Below, piece after piece: positions 1 through 9,548 of a stretch of DNA of 36,032 nt; position 1 is the first letter of the stretch; every line of letters begins with the position of its first letter. Position numbers and translations under genes: made by a program. Origin of the DNA: Mesorhizobium silamurunense. GTDB lineage: Bacteria; Pseudomonadota; Alphaproteobacteria; Rhizobiales; Rhizobiaceae. The stretch lies in NCBI RefSeq assembly GCF_014843825.1, contig NZ_JHQR01000171.1, positions 1-36,032 of the forward strand, read 5' to 3'. A model generated the notes under the pieces. That model saw only the letters and a list, made by a program, of their open reading frames with translations, had not been told where the DNA came from and did not search any database.

Positions 1-402
1 GTTGAGGCCGAGCGCGACGACGCCGTTGCGGTCGATTTCCGCCGCGATCACCTCGCTTGCTCCTGCGAGTGCCGCGGCGATGCCGACAAGGCCGGAGCCG
101 GCGCCGAGGTCGAGCACGCGGCGGCCGGCAACGGTCGAGGACCGGTCGAGAATGTAGCGCGCCAGCACTGCCCCGCCCGCCCAGGCATAAGCCCAGAAGG
201 GCGGCTGTGGCTCGGCCGTGCCTTCGTCGGCCTCATCATCGGGTTCCAGTAGCCGTCTCAGCCCGCTGCCGGGATGGGCGGTATAGAGGCGGATTTCAGG
301 CAGCGACGGCACCGGCAAAAGCCGCATGTTCGCCTTGATGAATTCCGCGGGATCGAGGCCACCGCGACGCTCTGGCGTCAGGCCGGCAACATTTTCGCTC
401 AA
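1..402 (-). CDS. Class I SAM-dependent methyltransferase, N-terminal part (runs off the window)
   Basis: This is the first ~134 codons of a methyltransferase whose 3' end lies outside the window. The glycine-rich SAM-binding motif I is plain (VLDLGAGSGLVGIAAA, about residues 97-112), followed by an acidic residue in AAEID where SAM ribose is normally held. The preceding PPFWAYAWAGG segment is typical of the family that includes METTL20-like ETF-beta lysine methyltransferases and PrmA-like proteins, so a protein-lysine target is possible but not shown. I chose the TTG at 400-402 because GGGAG lies a few bases upstream and the reading frame is open from there. No ATG occurs before residue 30. 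It starts 2 bases after the stop of the acyl-CoA ligase gene, so the two are probably cotranscribed. The methyltransferase class is sure; the substrate is not. Confidence 0.8.
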   Translation of the reverse strand, partial: MSENVAGLTPERRGGLDPAEFIKANMRLLPVPSLPEIRLYTAHPGSGLRRLLEPDDEADEGTAEPQPPFWAYAWAGGAVLARYILDRSSTVAGRRVLDLGAGSGLVGIAAALAGASEVIAAEIDRNGVVALGLN

Positions 403-404
403 GT

Positions 405-2363
405 CTACTCCCGCAACGCGCGCCGCAGGATCTTGCCGACCGGCGTCTTCGGCAGCTCGGTGCGGAATTCGATGTATCTTGGCCGTTTGTAGCCGGTCAG
501 GTTCTCGCGGCAATAGGCGGTCAGCGCCTCGACGGTGAGCGCCGGATCCTTCCTGACCACGAACAGCTTCGGCACCTCGCCGGAATGCTCGTCCGGCACG
601 CCGATCGCCGCCACCTCGAGCACGCCGGGATGCTGCGCCACGACCTCTTCCAGCTCGTTCGGATAGACGTTGAAGCCGGAGACCAGGATCATGTCCTTCT
701 TGCGGTCGACGATCTTGGTATAGCCGCGCTCGTCCATGAAGCCCATGTCGCCCGACTTGAAGAACCCGTCCTCGGTCATCACCTTGGCGGTCTCGTCCGG
801 CCGGTTCCAGTAGCCGGCCATCACCTGCGGCCCGCGGATGCAGATCTCGCCCACTTCGCCGAGCGGCACGTTGTTGCCGTCGTCGTCGCGGATGGCGATC
901 TCGGTCGAAGGCAGCGGCAGGCCGATCGTGCCGGTGAATTCGCTGGAGCTGAATTTGTTGGCGGTCGCCACCGGCGAGGTTTCGGAAAGCCCGTAGCCTT
1001 CGCTCACCGGACAGCCGGTCAGCGTCTTCCAGCGCTCGGCCACGCCTCTCTGCACCGCCATGCCGCCGCCAAGCGTCAGGATCAGCGGCTTGAAGTCGAG
1101 CTTGCGGAAGTCCTCATTGTTGAGCAGCGCGTTGAACAGCGTGTTGAGGCCGGGGAAGATGTGCACCGGGTTTTTCTGCAGTTCCTTGACGAAGCCCGGA
1201 ATGTCGCGCGGGTTCGGGATGAGCACGTTCTGCGCGCCCTGCTGCATGCCCATCAGCGCGTTCACCGTCAGCGCGAAGATGTGGTAGAGCGGCAGCGCGC
1301 AGACAAAGTTGAGATGCGCGGGCTTCGGCTTGACCGTATAGGCGTCCTCTACCCAGAGCGAATTCTGCGCCACGTTGGAGAGCACGTTCCGGTGAAGGAG
1401 CGTCGCGCCCTTCGAGACGCCGGTCGTGCCGCCGGTATATTGCAGGAAGGCGATATCGTCGCTCGAGACCGTTGCCGGTCTGAAGGTGAGGCCCGCGCCG
1501 GCCTTCAGCGCGGCATTGAATTTGACGTGGCCGGGCAGCGACCAGGCCGGAACCATCTTCTTGACCCGCCGCACGACGAGGTTGACGATCGCTCCCTTCA
1601 GCCCGCCAAGCATGTCGCCCATCGCCGCCACCACCACATGCCTGACCGGCGTCCGGGCGATCACCGTCTGTAGCGTGTTGGCGAAGTTTTCCAGTATGAC
1701 GATGGCCTGCGCGCCGGAATCCTTGAGCTGATGCTCGAGCTCGCGCGGCGTGTAGAGCGGATTGATGTTTACCACCGTGAAGCCGGCGCGAAGCACCGCC
1801 ATCATCGCCACCGGATATTGCAGCACGTTCGGCATCATCAGCGCCACGCGCGCGCCTTTCTCCAAGCCTTTCGACTGCAGATAGGCGCCGAAGGCCGCCG
1901 AAAGCCGCTCGAGGTCGGCGTAGGAGATCGACTTGCCCATGCACACATATGCGGGCCGGCCGGAGAACTGCTTGCAGGCGCCGACGAGGAAGTCGCCGAT
2001 CGAATTGTGGGAGAGCGGGCCGATCTCGGCCGGCATGTTCTTCGGATAGTTTTTCAGCCACGGCTTTTCCGGCAATCCGGCCGTGAGCTCGGTGATCGCC
2101 TTCGGCAAACGCTTGGCCTGCGTCGGGGCCGGCTTCGCGGCCGCAGGCTTGTCGGTCTTTGCGGTTGCAGCCTTGGCGGCGGGTTTGGGGCTCGTCTTTT
2201 TCGGAGCGGCAGCGGCCTTCGGCTTGGAAGTGGCCTTTGCAGGTGAAGACGTCTTGGCGGGTGAAGCGGTCTTGGAATGTGAAGCCTTGGGCGCGCCGGC
2301 ATTGCCGGTCGCGGCCTTGGCTTTTGCCTTCGCCGGGGGCGTCGTCTTTGCTGCTTTTGCCAC
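405..2363 (-). CDS. fadD: Long-chain fatty acid-CoA ligase (FadD type) with Lys/Ala/Pro-rich N-terminal tail
   Basis: This ANL-superfamily enzyme activates fatty acids to acyl-CoA via an acyl-adenylate. The core motifs are intact: the phosphate-binding loop YTGGTTGVSKGA near residue 307, GYGLSETSP near 455, the hinge KIVDRKKDMI, and the C-terminal catalytic lysine motif GKILRR. The core starts at about residue 90 and has the normal FadD length (~560 aa). Ahead of it lie ~85 residues made almost entirely of Ala, Lys, Pro, Ser and Thr, resembling a histone-H1-like tail, which classical FadD proteins lack. I prefer the GTG at 2363 over the in-frame TTG at 2366, because GGAGG lies six bases before the GTG but only three before the TTG. 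A dedicated aromatic acid ligase is a less likely reading, since the sequence is closest to long-chain enzymes and the gene is not next to the aryl-CoA operon. Confidence 0.88.
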   Translation of the reverse strand: MAKAAKTTPPAKAKAKAATGNAGAPKASHSKTASPAKTSSPAKATSKPKAAAAPKKTSPKPAAKAATAKTDKPAAAKPAPTQAKRLPKAITELTAGLPEKPWLKNYPKNMPAEIGPLSHNSIGDFLVGACKQFSGRPAYVCMGKSISYADLERLSAAFGAYLQSKGLEKGARVALMMPNVLQYPVAMMAVLRAGFTVVNINPLYTPRELEHQLKDSGAQAIVILENFANTLQTVIARTPVRHVVVAAMGDMLGGLKGAIVNLVVRRVKKMVPAWSLPGHVKFNAALKAGAGLTFRPATVSSDDIAFLQYTGGTTGVSKGATLLHRNVLSNVAQNSLWVEDAYTVKPKPAHLNFVCALPLYHIFALTVNALMGMQQGAQNVLIPNPRDIPGFVKELQKNPVHIFPGLNTLFNALLNNEDFRKLDFKPLILTLGGGMAVQRGVAERWKTLTGCPVSEGYGLSETSPVATANKFSSSEFTGTIGLPLPSTEIAIRDDDGNNVPLGEVGEICIRGPQVMAGYWNRPDETAKVMTEDGFFKSGDMGFMDERGYTKIVDRKKDMILVSGFNVYPNELEEVVAQHPGVLEVAAIGVPDEHSGEVPKLFVVRKDPALTVEALTAYCRENLTGYKRPRYIEFRTELPKTPVGKILRRALRE

Positions 2364-2842
2364 CAAATCCCTCCCTGGTGTCCCTGGTTCTGCTGCCTCG
2401 CGCCGCGCTCGCTTCCGATACCGGAAACGTCCTCCGCTGTCGCCGATCGCGGATTCCCAAGAAATCCGGCATGACGCCTATGTATTGCCTCTATCAGCGG
2501 CGGTGCAAGTCTTGCCCCAGCGGCAGCGGCGGAAAGATTTGCCGCCGAAATCCCTTCGCCGACCGCTCCCTGAAGCGCGTGCCGACAAGGACCAGGATCG
2601 CAAGCAGGGTGCTCCTCGTCCTGATTTCGGGAGACGGCCAATCAATAAAAAAATGCGGTCGTTAACAATGTCGTGAGCGAAAAATTCTGCTAATTTTTTC
2701 CGATATTTGAGGAAAATACGGATTCTTTTCCTGCTTACCGTGGGGTACGCAAACGGGGTGTTCCAAAGCCCCAAAAACGGTGCTTATATGCGCGCTTCGC
2801 GAGCCTGATAGAGGGGCTTGGAAGAACATCAGGGAGTGCTCA
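2364..2842. other. Intergenic region between divergent fadD and dppA
   Basis: No gene can be supported in these 479 bases. The half next to fadD is GC-rich and featureless. Positions 2640-2735 are markedly AT-rich and probably carry the dppA promoter, but I could not identify a convincing -35/-10 pair. The dppA ribosome-binding site (GGGAG, about 2832-2836) lies at the end of the region. Confidence 0.5.
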
Positions 2843-4441
2843 ATGAAAAAGACAATGACTTTTGCAGCCGCGTTGCTGGCTGCAAGCGTCCTGGGTGGCA
2901 TGGCCAATGCAAAGACGCTTGTCTATTGCTCGGAAGCGTCGCCGGCTAATTTCGACCCGGGTACGACGACGGGCGGCAACGACTTCGACGCCTCGTCGCG
3001 CACGGTCTATTCGCGCCTGGTCGAGTTCAAGCATGGCGGCACCGAGATCGAGCCCGGCCTCGCCGACAAATGGGAAATCTCCGACGACGGCCTGGTCTAT
3101 ACTTTCCACCTGCATCCGGGCGTGAAGTTCCAGACCACCGACTATTTCAAGCCGACCCGCGACCTCAATGCCGACGACGTCGTCTTCTCCTTCGACCGTC
3201 AGTTCAACAAGCAGAATCCATGGAACGGCGAGAAGTATCTGCCGAACCTGACCTGGGACTACTACACCGGCATGGACATGCCGAAATACGTCGCCAAGTG
3301 GGAAAAGGTCGACGACCTCACCGTCAAGCTGACGCTGACCGAGCCGAACGCGCCGATGCTGGCCAATCTCGGCATGGACTTCGCCTCGATCGTGTCGAAG
3401 GAATATGCCGACCAGCTCGAGAAGGACGGCAAGATGGCCGACTTCTCGACCAAGCCGATCGGCACCGGCCCGTTCCAGTTCGTCGACTATCAGCTGGATT
3501 CGGTCATCCGCTATGCGGCGAACCCAGACTACTTCAAGGGCAAGGAGAAGATCGACGATCTCGTCTTCGCGATCACTCCTGACGCGACCGCCCGCATCCA
3601 GAAGGTGCTGGCCGGCGAATGCGATGTGGCTCCCTATCCGAACCCGGCCGACATCGCCACCATCAAGGCCAACAAGGACGTGACCCTGATGGACCAAGCC
3701 GGCCTCAACATCGGCTACATGAGCTACAACACGACGATCCCGCCGCTCGACAAGCCCGAGGTCCGTCATGCGCTCAACCAGGCGATCGACCGGGAAGCCC
3801 TGATCAAGTCGCTGTTCCAGGATGCAGGCGCCACGCCGGCCCAGAACCTGATCCCGCCGACCATGTGGTCGTGGAACAAGGCCGTGAAGTTCGATTCCTA
3901 TGATCCGGAAGCGGCCAAGAAGGTGCTGGCCGATGCCGGGCTGAAGGAAATCCAGCTCTGGGCTTCCGACCGCGTTCGTCCATACAACCCGAACTTCCAG
4001 CGCGCGGCTGAGCTGATCCAGGCCGATTGGGCCAAGGTCGGCGTCAAGGCCGAGATCGTCAACTACGAGTGGACCAAGTATCGCGAGGAAGGCAAGAAGA
4101 AGGAGCGTCCCGGCGCCTTCCAGATCGGCTGGACCGGCGACAATGGCGATCCGGACAACTTCTTCGCCACCCTCTTCGCTTGCTCGGCCATCGGCGTCTC
4201 GAACTACTCCAGCTGGTGCGACAAGGACTTCGAGGACCTGATCCAGAAGGCCAAGAAGACCAGCGACCAGGGCGAGCGCACCAAGCTCTATGAGCAGGCG
4301 CAGGAGATCTTCGCCAAGCAGGCGCCCGCCTTCCTGCTGGCCCACAGCCAGGTCTATGCCGTTGTCCGCAACAACGTCAGCGGCTTCAAGATGGACCCGC
4401 TCGGCATTCATCGCTTCGACGGCGTTGACAAGGCCGAGTAA
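2843..4441 (+). CDS. dppA: Periplasmic dipeptide-binding protein DppA
   Basis: This is the solute-binding component of a dipeptide ABC importer (SBP family 5), exported to the periplasm. The 532-aa product starts with a Sec signal peptide (MKK, hydrophobic AALLAASVLGG, cleavage after ANA at residue 23). The mature protein follows E. coli DppA closely along its length: TLVYCSEASPANFDP at the N terminus, LNADDVVFSFDRQ, PIGTGPFQF, PYPNPADIA, GWTGDNGDPDNFFATLF and a final MDPLGIHRF. The start at 2843 has GGGAG seven bases upstream and gives the signal peptide; the longer in-frame reading from 2780 does not. It heads dppABCDF and is separated from dppB by a strong stem-loop. Relatives also carry haem or 5-aminolevulinate, so the substrate range could be wider. 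Confidence 0.95.
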   Translation: MKKTMTFAAALLAASVLGGMANAKTLVYCSEASPANFDPGTTTGGNDFDASSRTVYSRLVEFKHGGTEIEPGLADKWEISDDGLVYTFHLHPGVKFQTTDYFKPTRDLNADDVVFSFDRQFNKQNPWNGEKYLPNLTWDYYTGMDMPKYVAKWEKVDDLTVKLTLTEPNAPMLANLGMDFASIVSKEYADQLEKDGKMADFSTKPIGTGPFQFVDYQLDSVIRYAANPDYFKGKEKIDDLVFAITPDATARIQKVLAGECDVAPYPNPADIATIKANKDVTLMDQAGLNIGYMSYNTTIPPLDKPEVRHALNQAIDREALIKSLFQDAGATPAQNLIPPTMWSWNKAVKFDSYDPEAAKKVLADAGLKEIQLWASDRVRPYNPNFQRAAELIQADWAKVGVKAEIVNYEWTKYREEGKKKERPGAFQIGWTGDNGDPDNFFATLFACSAIGVSNYSSWCDKDFEDLIQKAKKTSDQGERTKLYEQAQEIFAKQAPAFLLAHSQVYAVVRNNVSGFKMDPLGIHRFDGVDKAE

Positions 4442-4451
4442 TATTGCGAAC

Positions 4452-4478
4452 GGGGCGGCGCCATTTTAGCGCCGCCCC
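4452..4478 (+). terminator. Intercistronic stem-loop after dppA
   Basis: A perfect 10-bp GC stem (GGGGCGGCGC at 4452-4461 pairing with GCGCCGCCCC at 4469-4478) closes a 7-base loop. It lies 10 bases after the dppA stop and 13 before dppB. No U-run follows, so partial termination or protection of the dppA mRNA 3' end is likelier than a full stop. That fits the higher expression usually needed for binding proteins. Confidence 0.7.
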
Positions 4479-4491
4479 ATTCCATTTGACG

Positions 4492-5499
4492 ATGCTCAGA
4501 TATCTTCTCAATAAAATCGCCCTCCTGATCCCGACCCTCGTCGGCATCACCATCTGTGCCTTCGCCTTCGTCCGGCTGCTGCCCGGCGATCCGATCCTGG
4601 CCATGGCCGGCGAGCATGGCGTCACCCCCGCGCGCTACGAAGAGCTCAAGGAACAGTTCGGCTACAACCTGCCGATCTGGGAGCAGTATGCGCGCTATGT
4701 CGGCGAGGTCGCCACCGGCGATTTCGGCGTCTCCATTTCGTCGAAGCGCCCGGTTCTCCAGGAGTTCAAGACGCTCTTTCCGGCCACGCTGGAACTGTCC
4801 TTCTTCGCCATGATCTTCGCCATGGTGATCGGCATCCCGGCCGGCATATTCGCGGCCGTCAAGCGCGGTTCGTGGTTCGATCAGTCGCTGATGGGCACCG
4901 CGCTCGTCGGCTATTCCATGCCGATCTTCTGGTGGGGCCTGCTGCTTATCATCTTCTTCTCCGGCTATCTTGGCTGGACGCCGGTTTCCGGCCGCATGGG
5001 CCTGCAGTTCTTCCTGAGGCCGATCACCGGCTTCATGACCATCGACAGTCTCCTCTACGGCAAGTGGGATGCATTTCGTTCGGCGCTCAGCCATCTCGTC
5101 CTGCCAGCGATCGTGCTCGGCACCATTCCGCTGGCGGTGATCGCTCGCCAGACGCGCTCGGCCATGCTCGAGGTGCTGGGCGAGGACTATGTCCGCACCG
5201 CGCGCGCCAAGGGGCTCTCGGCCGCCCGCGTCATCGGCGTGCACGCCCTGCGCAACGCGCTGATCCCGGTCGTCACCACCATCGGCCTGCAGGTCGGCAC
5301 GCTGCTTGCCGGCGCCATTCTCACCGAAACCATCTTCGCCTGGCCGGGCATCGGCAAATGGATGGTCGACTCCATCTTCAAGCGCGACTATGTCGTCGTG
5401 CAGTCAGGTCTGCTTTTGATCGCGCTCATCGTCATGGCCGTGAACCTCATCGTCGACGTGCTCTATGCCGTCATCAATCCGCGCATCAGGGCCGCGTGA
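4492..5499 (+). CDS. dppB: Dipeptide ABC transporter permease DppB
   Basis: This inner-membrane permease (335 aa) is of the DppB/OppB type, with about six membrane segments. The N terminus MLRYLLNKIALLIPTLVGI and the following RLLPGDPI are hallmarks of the family. The cytoplasmic EAA loop that docks on the ATPase is seen as ARAKGLSAARVIGVHALRNALIP around residues 235-257. The long periplasmic loop between the first and second segments is present (residues ~35-100). I chose the ATG at 4492 because the longer in-frame reading from 4444 would translate through the stem-loop. The ribosome-binding site is weak, so initiation may rely on coupling within the operon. Its stop overlaps the dppC start by one base (TGATG). 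Confidence 0.94.
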   Translation: MLRYLLNKIALLIPTLVGITICAFAFVRLLPGDPILAMAGEHGVTPARYEELKEQFGYNLPIWEQYARYVGEVATGDFGVSISSKRPVLQEFKTLFPATLELSFFAMIFAMVIGIPAGIFAAVKRGSWFDQSLMGTALVGYSMPIFWWGLLLIIFFSGYLGWTPVSGRMGLQFFLRPITGFMTIDSLLYGKWDAFRSALSHLVLPAIVLGTIPLAVIARQTRSAMLEVLGEDYVRTARAKGLSAARVIGVHALRNALIPVVTTIGLQVGTLLAGAILTETIFAWPGIGKWMVDSIFKRDYVVVQSGLLLIALIVMAVNLIVDVLYAVINPRIRAA

Positions 5500-6410
5500 T
5501 GAGCCAGTCGACCGAAATCGCCCCCATGGCCGCAGGCAGCCCGGATCGCCTGACCGGCTTCAAGACCTTCTGGCATTATTTCTCGGTGAACCGCGGCGCC
5601 GTGATCGGCCTCGTCGTCTTCATTCTTTTGGTGCTGGCGGCGCTCTTCGCACCGCTGCTCGCGCCCTACGCGCCGGACGTTCAGGACAAGACCGCGTTCC
5701 TCAGGCCGCCGGCATGGCAGACGGGTGGCACCACCCAATATCTGCTTGGCACCGATCCGGTCGGCCGCGACATCCTCTCGCGCCTGCTCTATGGCGCGCG
5801 CTTCTCGCTGCTCATCGGCGCGGTCGTGGTCACGCTTGCGCTAACCGGCGGCATCACGCTCGGCCTGCTGGCAGGCTATTTCCGCGGCTGGGTCGACGTC
5901 GCGATCATGCGCGTCATGGACCTGATCCTCGCTTTCCCGTCGCTGCTTCTGGCGTTGGTGCTGGTGACCATCCTCGGGCCCGGCCTGTTCAATGCGATGC
6001 TGGCGATCTCGCTCGTGCTGCAGCCGCATTTCGCGCGGCTGGTGCGCGCTGCGGTGATGGCTGAGAAGAGCCGCGAATATGTCGTGGCGGCGAAGGTCGC
6101 CGGCGCCGGACATCTGAGGCTGATGCTCAAGACCATCCTGCCCAACTGCCTGGCGCCGCTGATCGTCCAGGGCACGCTGTCCTTCTCGAACGCCATTCTC
6201 GAGGCGGCCGCGCTCGGCTTCCTCGGTCTCGGCGCGCAGCCGCCGACGCCGGAATGGGGCACCATGCTCGCCTCGGCGCGCGAATTTATCCTGCGCGCCT
6301 GGTGGGTGGTGACCTTCCCGGGTCTTGCCATCCTGATCACCGTGCTCGCCATCAACCTGATCGGCGACGGCCTGCGCGACGCGCTCGATCCGAAGCTCAG
6401 GAGGTCGTGA
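5499..6410 (+). CDS. dppC: Dipeptide ABC transporter permease DppC
   Basis: This is the partner permease (303 aa) forming the membrane channel with DppB. It has the DppC/OppC layout: a cytoplasmic N-terminal tail, a first membrane segment at about residues 30-55 (VIGLVVFILLVLAALFAPLLAP), the signature LLGTDPVGRDILSRLLYGARFSL, and the EAA motif AAKVAGAGHLRLMLKTILPN near residues 194-213. The C terminus INLIGDGLRDALDPKLR is characteristic. The ATG overlaps the dppB stop, and the TGA overlaps the dppD ATG, so the three genes are translationally coupled. An AGGAGG just before this stop serves the next gene. Confidence 0.94.
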   Translation: MSQSTEIAPMAAGSPDRLTGFKTFWHYFSVNRGAVIGLVVFILLVLAALFAPLLAPYAPDVQDKTAFLRPPAWQTGGTTQYLLGTDPVGRDILSRLLYGARFSLLIGAVVVTLALTGGITLGLLAGYFRGWVDVAIMRVMDLILAFPSLLLALVLVTILGPGLFNAMLAISLVLQPHFARLVRAAVMAEKSREYVVAAKVAGAGHLRLMLKTILPNCLAPLIVQGTLSFSNAILEAAALGFLGLGAQPPTPEWGTMLASAREFILRAWWVVTFPGLAILITVLAINLIGDGLRDALDPKLRRS

Positions 6411-7257
6411 TGGCATTGCTCGACATCCAGAACCTCGTCGTCGAATTCCAGACCGCGTCCGGCCCGTTCCGCGCCGTCGATGGCGTCTCGCTCCATGTCG
6501 ACGAGCGCGAGGTGCTCGCCATCGTCGGCGAATCCGGCTCCGGCAAGTCGGTGTCGATGCTGGCGGTGATGGGCCTTCTGCCGTGGACGGCGACCGTCAC
6601 TGCCGACCGCATGATGTTTGGCGGCCGCGATCTCTTGAAGATCAGCCTGGCCGAGCGCCGCAAGATCATCGGCAAGGACATCGCCATGATCTTCCAGGAG
6701 CCCGTCGCCAGCCTCAATCCTTGCTTCACCGTAGGCTTCCAGATCGAGGAAGTGCTGCGCTTCCATCTCGGCATGGACCGTGCGCAGCGCCGGGCGCGCG
6801 CCATCGAGCTGTTGAAGCAGGTCGGCATTCCCGAACCGGCGGAGCGCCTGAACTCCTTCCCGCACCAGATGTCGGGCGGCCAGTGCCAGCGCGTCATGAT
6901 CGCAATGGCGATTGCCTGCAATCCGAAGCTGCTCATCGCCGACGAGCCAACCACTGCGCTCGACGTCACCATCCAGAAGCAGATCCTCGATCTCTTGGTC
7001 TCGCTGCAGGCCAAATACGGCATGGGCCTGATCATGATCACCCACAACATGGGCGTGGTCGCTGAAACCGCCGACCGCGTCATCGTCCAGTACAAGGGCC
7101 GCAAGATGGAAGAGGCCGACGTCTTGTCGCTCTTTGAATCGCCGAAGAGCAATTACACGCGCGCGCTGCTCTCGGCGCTGCCGGATAATGCCGTCGGCGA
7201 TCGGCTGCCAACCGTCTCCGACATGCTGTTCGAGCCGGCGCCCTCGGGAGCCGGCGC

Positions 7258-7261
<4 letters not shown>
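6410..7261 (+). CDS. dppD: Dipeptide ABC transporter ATP-binding protein DppD
   Basis: This is one of two cytoplasmic ATPases driving the importer (283 aa). Walker A is GESGSGKS near residue 40, the signature is MSGGQCQR near 154, Walker B is [12 protein letters not shown] near 175, and the switch histidine is in ITHNMG. The signature has Cys where Arg is more usual (SGGQCQR), a minor variant unlikely to abolish function. The C-terminal segment has the SPKSNYTRALLSALP motif of oligopeptide ATPases; some relatives carry a Cys-rich Fe-S extension after this point, which is absent here. A strong AGGAGG at 6399-6404 precedes the ATG. The TGA overlaps the dppF ATG by four bases (ATGA). Confidence 0.93.
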
Positions 7262-8085
<824 letters not shown>

Positions 8086-8091
8086 CATCTT

Positions 8092-8150
8092 TCGTCTTCC
8101 TGGGGTCTGCGCCGCGTCGCTTCGCTCCTTGCTCCGCCCCAGGATGACGA
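8092..8150. repeat. Imperfect palindrome, probable dispersed intergenic repeat
   Basis: Fourteen-base arms at 8092-8105 and 8137-8150 are inverted complements with one mismatch (core CCTGGGG / CCCCAGG), around a 31-base GC-rich interior that holds CGCTTCGCTCC. The sequence looks like a short repeat I associate with Mesorhizobium intergenic regions. Only one copy is in this window, so the repeat status rests on recollection of the family. It sits between two converging genes and could also act as a weak bidirectional terminator. Confidence 0.5.
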
Positions 8151-8198
8151 CGCGAAAGTGGTCGCGCCCCCAGTTTCCCTTGCGAAGAGTCCGAGTGC

Positions 8199-9509
8199 CT
8201 ACGACAACTTCGCGATAATGGCCCGCAGCGCTTCGCCGAAGCGATGCACCTCTTCCACCGTGTTGTAGTGCACCAGCGAGGCGCGGATTGCCCCGCTGTC
8301 CATCGACAGGTTGAGACGCTTCATCAGCCGCGGCGCATACATGTGGCCGTCGCGGATGCCGATCTGCATCACGGCCATTTCCTCGACGATCCTCTGCGGT
8401 GAGAGCTTGGCGATGTTGAAGCAGAAGGTCGGCACGCGCTCGTGGATGCGGGCCTCATCGGCGACGCCGTAGATCGTCGCCCCGCAGTCCTTCAGCACCT
8501 TCAGCATCTCACGCGCCAGCATCAATTCGTAGTCGCGGATGGCGTTCATGCCGGCGACGATGTTGTCGCGGCGCGCGCGGTTGTTCTGGACTAAGAAATT
8601 GCGGCCGACCGATTCCAGATAGCGGACCGCAGCGTCCATGCCGGAGACGTTCTCGTAGATGAAGGTGCCTGCTTCGACCTTGTAGGGCGGCTCGTCGGGA
8701 ATGAAATTCTCGCGGAAGGTCGGCAGCCGCTTCAGCGTTTCGAAGCGGCCCCAGAGGAAACCCATATGCGGCGAGAAATTCTTGTAGCCGGAGCAGACCA
8801 GATAGTCGCAGTCCCAAGCCTGGACGTCGATCAGCCCGTGCGGGCCGTAATGCACGCAGTCGAGGAACACTTCGGCGCCCGCCGCATGCGCGATCCTGGC
8901 AACGGAAGCGACATCGACGATCGAGCCGATCGAATGTGCCGTCACCGTGCAGGCGACCAGACGGGTGCGCTCCGACATCAGCGGCTTGAGGTCGTCGACA
9001 TGGAGGTTGCCGTCCTCGCGCATGCGCCACCATTTGAACTTGGCGCCGGCCTGTTCCAGCGCCAGCCATGTGGCGATGTTGGCGTCGTGATCCATGTCGG
9101 TGATGATGATTTCGTCACGGTCCCCATCTGTGTCTTTGGCAAGCATCTGGCCGATGCCGAGGCTGACCAGGCGGATAAACGAAGTGGCGTTCATGCCGAA
9201 GCAGATTTCCGATGGGCTGTAGGCATTGATCAACAGCGCCACGCTTTCGCGTGCGTCCGCGACCGACTGGTCGACGGTGACGCTGCGGCCATAGCGGCCG
9301 CCGCGCTGGACGTTGTGTCCGACCAGATGGTTGGTCACCGCATCGAGCACGCTTTGCGGGATCTGCGCGCCGGCGGCGTTGTCCATGAAGATGAACTCGC
9401 CGGCCTGCCGGAGCGCAGGAAACATGGCGCGGATCCTCTCGACCGGAAACGAAGCTGCCCCGTCGTGCGCTTTCGAATCCTGCGCTTTCGAAACATGGTG
9501 CTGGTTCAC
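8199..9509 (-). CDS. Aminotransferase class V-fold PLP enzyme (cysteine desulfurase-like)
   Basis: This PLP enzyme (436 aa) belongs to the fold-type I, class V group, in the cysteine-desulfurase-like subfamily of unknown reaction. The PLP lysine is likely K243 in [12 protein letters not shown]. The aspartate stacking on the pyridine ring is in [13 protein letters not shown], and TDMDHDAN sits where the substrate-side histidine lies in desulfurases. No conserved active-site cysteine loop of IscS/SufS type is visible, so sulfur transfer is doubtful. The GTG start has AAGGAG six bases upstream. It is the last gene of a unit with a kynureninase-like PLP enzyme, an amino-acid binding protein and a permease. 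That context suggests it acts on the imported amino acid or a derivative. Confidence 0.85.
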   Translation of the reverse strand: MNQHHVSKAQDSKAHDGAASFPVERIRAMFPALRQAGEFIFMDNAAGAQIPQSVLDAVTNHLVGHNVQRGGRYGRSVTVDQSVADARESVALLINAYSPSEICFGMNATSFIRLVSLGIGQMLAKDTDGDRDEIIITDMDHDANIATWLALEQAGAKFKWWRMREDGNLHVDDLKPLMSERTRLVACTVTAHSIGSIVDVASVARIAHAAGAEVFLDCVHYGPHGLIDVQAWDCDYLVCSGYKNFSPHMGFLWGRFETLKRLPTFRENFIPDEPPYKVEAGTFIYENVSGMDAAVRYLESVGRNFLVQNNRARRDNIVAGMNAIRDYELMLAREMLKVLKDCGATIYGVADEARIHERVPTFCFNIAKLSPQRIVEEMAVMQIGIRDGHMYAPRLMKRLNLSMDSGAIRASLVHYNTVEEVHRFGEALRAIIAKLS

Positions 9510-9548
9510 GGGAGTCTCCTTCAGGTGATCGATGAAATTCTAAGGGGA

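Noticed and set aside
585..1673. Long open frame on the plus strand opposite the acyl-CoA ligase gene
   Set aside because: It mirrors the codon pattern of fadD on the other strand; the translation is rich in His, Arg, Asp and Val with no domain, which is usual for antisense frames in GC-rich DNA.
405..2363. The FadD-like protein as the missing anthranilate-CoA ligase
   Set aside because: Its core resembles long-chain fatty acid ligases, it is 11 kb from the aryl-CoA operon, and it is grouped with an unrelated methyltransferase.
2640..2842. A specific sigma-70 promoter for dppA
   Set aside because: Several partial boxes (TTGAGG near 2714, TATATG near 2785) exist, but none pairs with a second box at acceptable spacing.
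2840..4411. 523-codon open frame on the minus strand opposite dppA
   Set aside because: DppA on the plus strand is unmistakable; the opposite frame is a composition artefact.
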